Positions 25,546 to 26,231 of a stretch of 26,231 nucleotides of DNA are shown here, in pieces; position 1 is the first letter of the stretch; every line of letters begins with the position of its first letter. Below the pieces are notes generated by a model that ran no database searches, was not told the origin of the DNA, and saw nothing but the letters and a program-made list of their open reading frames with translations. The DNA is from an uncultured Roseburia sp. (GTDB lineage: Bacteria > Bacillota > Clostridia > Lachnospirales > Lachnospiraceae), in the NCBI GenBank assembly GCA_910577925.1, contig CAJTOI010000034.1, positions 1-26,231 of the forward strand. The letters run 5' to 3'. The translations under genes were made by a program, and so were the position numbers.

Positions 25546-25676
25546 CCAGAATCTATACTCCTGCAAATATACGGCTTTCTTGATGATTTTATTTGAAATC
25601 AAAGACCTCTATCGCAAATAATTAATTCTATATATAATTTATTGGGAATTACACATACTGTCTTTGAGGTGAAAAA

Positions 25677-25823
25677 ATGGATAAGAAAACGAAGGAACAG
25701 CTGCAAGAACAAGATAACCGCGATAAATTTAATCGTATAACTCAAAAAGTCAAACCGGAAAATCAAAATCAAACACATAATTCCAGAAAAGAAGGGATAC
25801 AGCCAATTAATCAGAAAAGATAG
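25677..25823 (+). CDS. Small hydrophilic protein, 48 residues, unknown function
   Basis: The frame begins MDKKTKEQLQEQDNRDK and ends GIQPINQKR. It is very rich in Lys, Gln, Asn and Glu, has no Cys or Trp and no hydrophobic segment, and is probably disordered. Support comes from a GAGGTG ribosome site 6 bases before the ATG, an AT-rich TATAAT-containing region about 45 bases upstream (25632-25639), and a plus-strand terminator directly at the stop codon. The size and composition recall minor spore or nucleic-acid-binding proteins, but I do not recognise a family. The complementary strand is also open as a hydrophobic frame, which looks like a mirror of the lysine codons. Confidence 0.55.
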   Translation: MDKKTKEQLQEQDNRDKFNRITQKVKPENQNQTHNSRKEGIQPINQKR

Positions 25824-25850
25824 AGCCACCGTTTTGGCGACTCTATTTTT
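25821..25850 (+). terminator. Intrinsic terminator of the small protein gene
   Basis: TAGAG pairs with CTCTA, with inner CC/GG pairs and two mismatches, followed by five T. The stop codon TAG forms the base of the stem. Confidence 0.6.
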
Positions 25851-25889
25851 GTGTTACAGACCGTTTTAATAAATATAATAGACAAGCAC

Positions 25890-25931
25890 AAAAAAATCGC
25901 TCAAGCCCTTAATTTTATCGGACTTGAGCGA
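25890..25931 (-). terminator. Terminator of the rRNA operon
   Basis: On the minus strand TCGCTCAAGTCC pairs with GGGCTTGAGCGA (one mismatch) and is followed by seven T, 14 bases past the tRNA 3' end. Confidence 0.9.
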
Positions 25932-25944
25932 CTCGCTTACTTAA

Positions 25945-26015
25945 CAGGGGATGAGAGAATCGAACTCCCACCAAAGGTTTTGGAGACCCCTATCATACCA
26001 TTTGACCAATCCCCT
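25945..26015 (-). tRNA. tRNA-Trp (CCA anticodon)
   Basis: The 71-base cloverleaf folds fully: acceptor AGGGGAT/ATCCCCT, D-stem GTCA/TGAT, anticodon stem GGGGT/ACCTT with two G-T pairs, loop CTCCAAA with anticodon CCA at 25981-25983, T-stem GGGAG/CTCTC and loop TTCGATT. The discriminator base is G, as in bacterial tRNA-Trp. The 3' CCA is not encoded. It lies about 80 bases after the 23S gene and is followed by the operon terminator. Confidence 0.95.
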
Positions 26016-26095
26016 ATAAACAATCAGCAAATTGTACCTTCAAAACTTCATACAGATTTCCGAAAATTAACTATCGAAACAACTTATTTCTTACT

Positions 26096-26231
26096 TGGTC
26101 AAGCCTTCGACCGATTAGTAACAGTCAGCTCCATACATTACTGTACTTCCACCTCTGCCCTATCTACCTTGTCGTCTTCAAGGGGTCTTATTACCTTACA
26201 GTAGGGATATCTCATCTTGAGGGGGGCTTCA
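26096..26231 (-). rRNA. 23S ribosomal RNA, 3' end (partial)
   Basis: The minus strand contains the conserved 23S tail, including CCTCAAGATGAGATATCCC, GGTAGATAGGGCAGAGGTG, GAGCTGACTGTTACTAATCG and GTCGAAGGCTTGACC. The gene continues beyond the window edge. The exact 3' end is placed by similarity, give or take a few bases. The spacer to tRNA-Trp (26016-26095) is AT-rich and holds no 5S gene. Confidence 0.95.

Noticed and set aside
25417..25602. 62-codon extension of the esterase frame
   Set aside because: It crosses an intrinsic terminator, the predicted operator and the promoter; the ATG at 25416 has a strong ribosome site.
25599..25829. Hydrophobic 76-codon minus-strand frame opposite the small protein
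   Set aside because: It has no ribosome site and its Phe/Leu/Ile content mirrors the Lys/Glu/Asn codons of the better-supported plus-strand frame.

Overview
The window looks like the chromosome of an anaerobic, gut-type Firmicute, most likely a Lachnospiraceae (Clostridium cluster XIVa) member. The reasons are a one-piece pyruvate:ferredoxin oxidoreductase, AGGAGG ribosome sites before nearly every gene, secreted BIG2 and PPC-like surface proteins, a LplB/YtcP-type sugar transporter with a membrane-bound AraC regulator, and the 3' end of a Gram-positive 23S rRNA. The assignment is by gene content only; no species is claimed.

Layout. 1-559: no convincing gene. The first ~400 bases are GC-rich and packed with inverted repeats, like the non-coding part of a mobile element. 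560-4272: terminator, pyruvate:ferredoxin oxidoreductase and its promoter. 4302-7212: a PAS-GGDEF-GAF-like-(degenerate GGDEF)-EAL cyclic-di-GMP enzyme, divergent from an ABC-F ATPase (7361-9001). 9002-9202: a string of hairpins ending in a shared bidirectional terminator. 9203-15156: five minus-strand genes, four encoding exported proteins (a PPC-like protein, an SH3-NlpC/P60 hydrolase, a SleB-like wall hydrolase, a BIG2-repeat protein) and one a DHH phosphoesterase, most with their own promoter or terminator.

15185-25509 is a glycan-use locus: a lipoprotein sugar-binding protein (-), a membrane AraC-family regulator (+), and the minus-strand operon carboxylesterase - LplB-like permease - YtcP-like permease - GH3 glycosidase, with gaps of 23-26 bases. 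The likely logic is that the regulator senses a carbohydrate outside the cell, the binding protein and two permeases import an oligosaccharide, and the esterase and glycosidase, neither with a signal peptide, de-esterify and cleave it in the cytoplasm. No ATPase gene is present, as is usual for this family, which borrows a shared MsmX-type ATPase.

25512-26231: an isolated terminator, a 48-residue hydrophilic protein, and the end of an rRNA operon (23S 3' end, tRNA-Trp, terminator) with no 5S gene between 23S and the tRNA.

The points most worth a second look are the zero-length divergent junction at 16845, where the regulator appears to have lost its first membrane segment; an 11-bp-phased array of five related hexamers in front of the NlpC/P60 gene; the one-sided loss of ATPase motifs in the ABC-F protein; and the hairpin-dense left edge. 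I saw no clearly new defence or mobile system.
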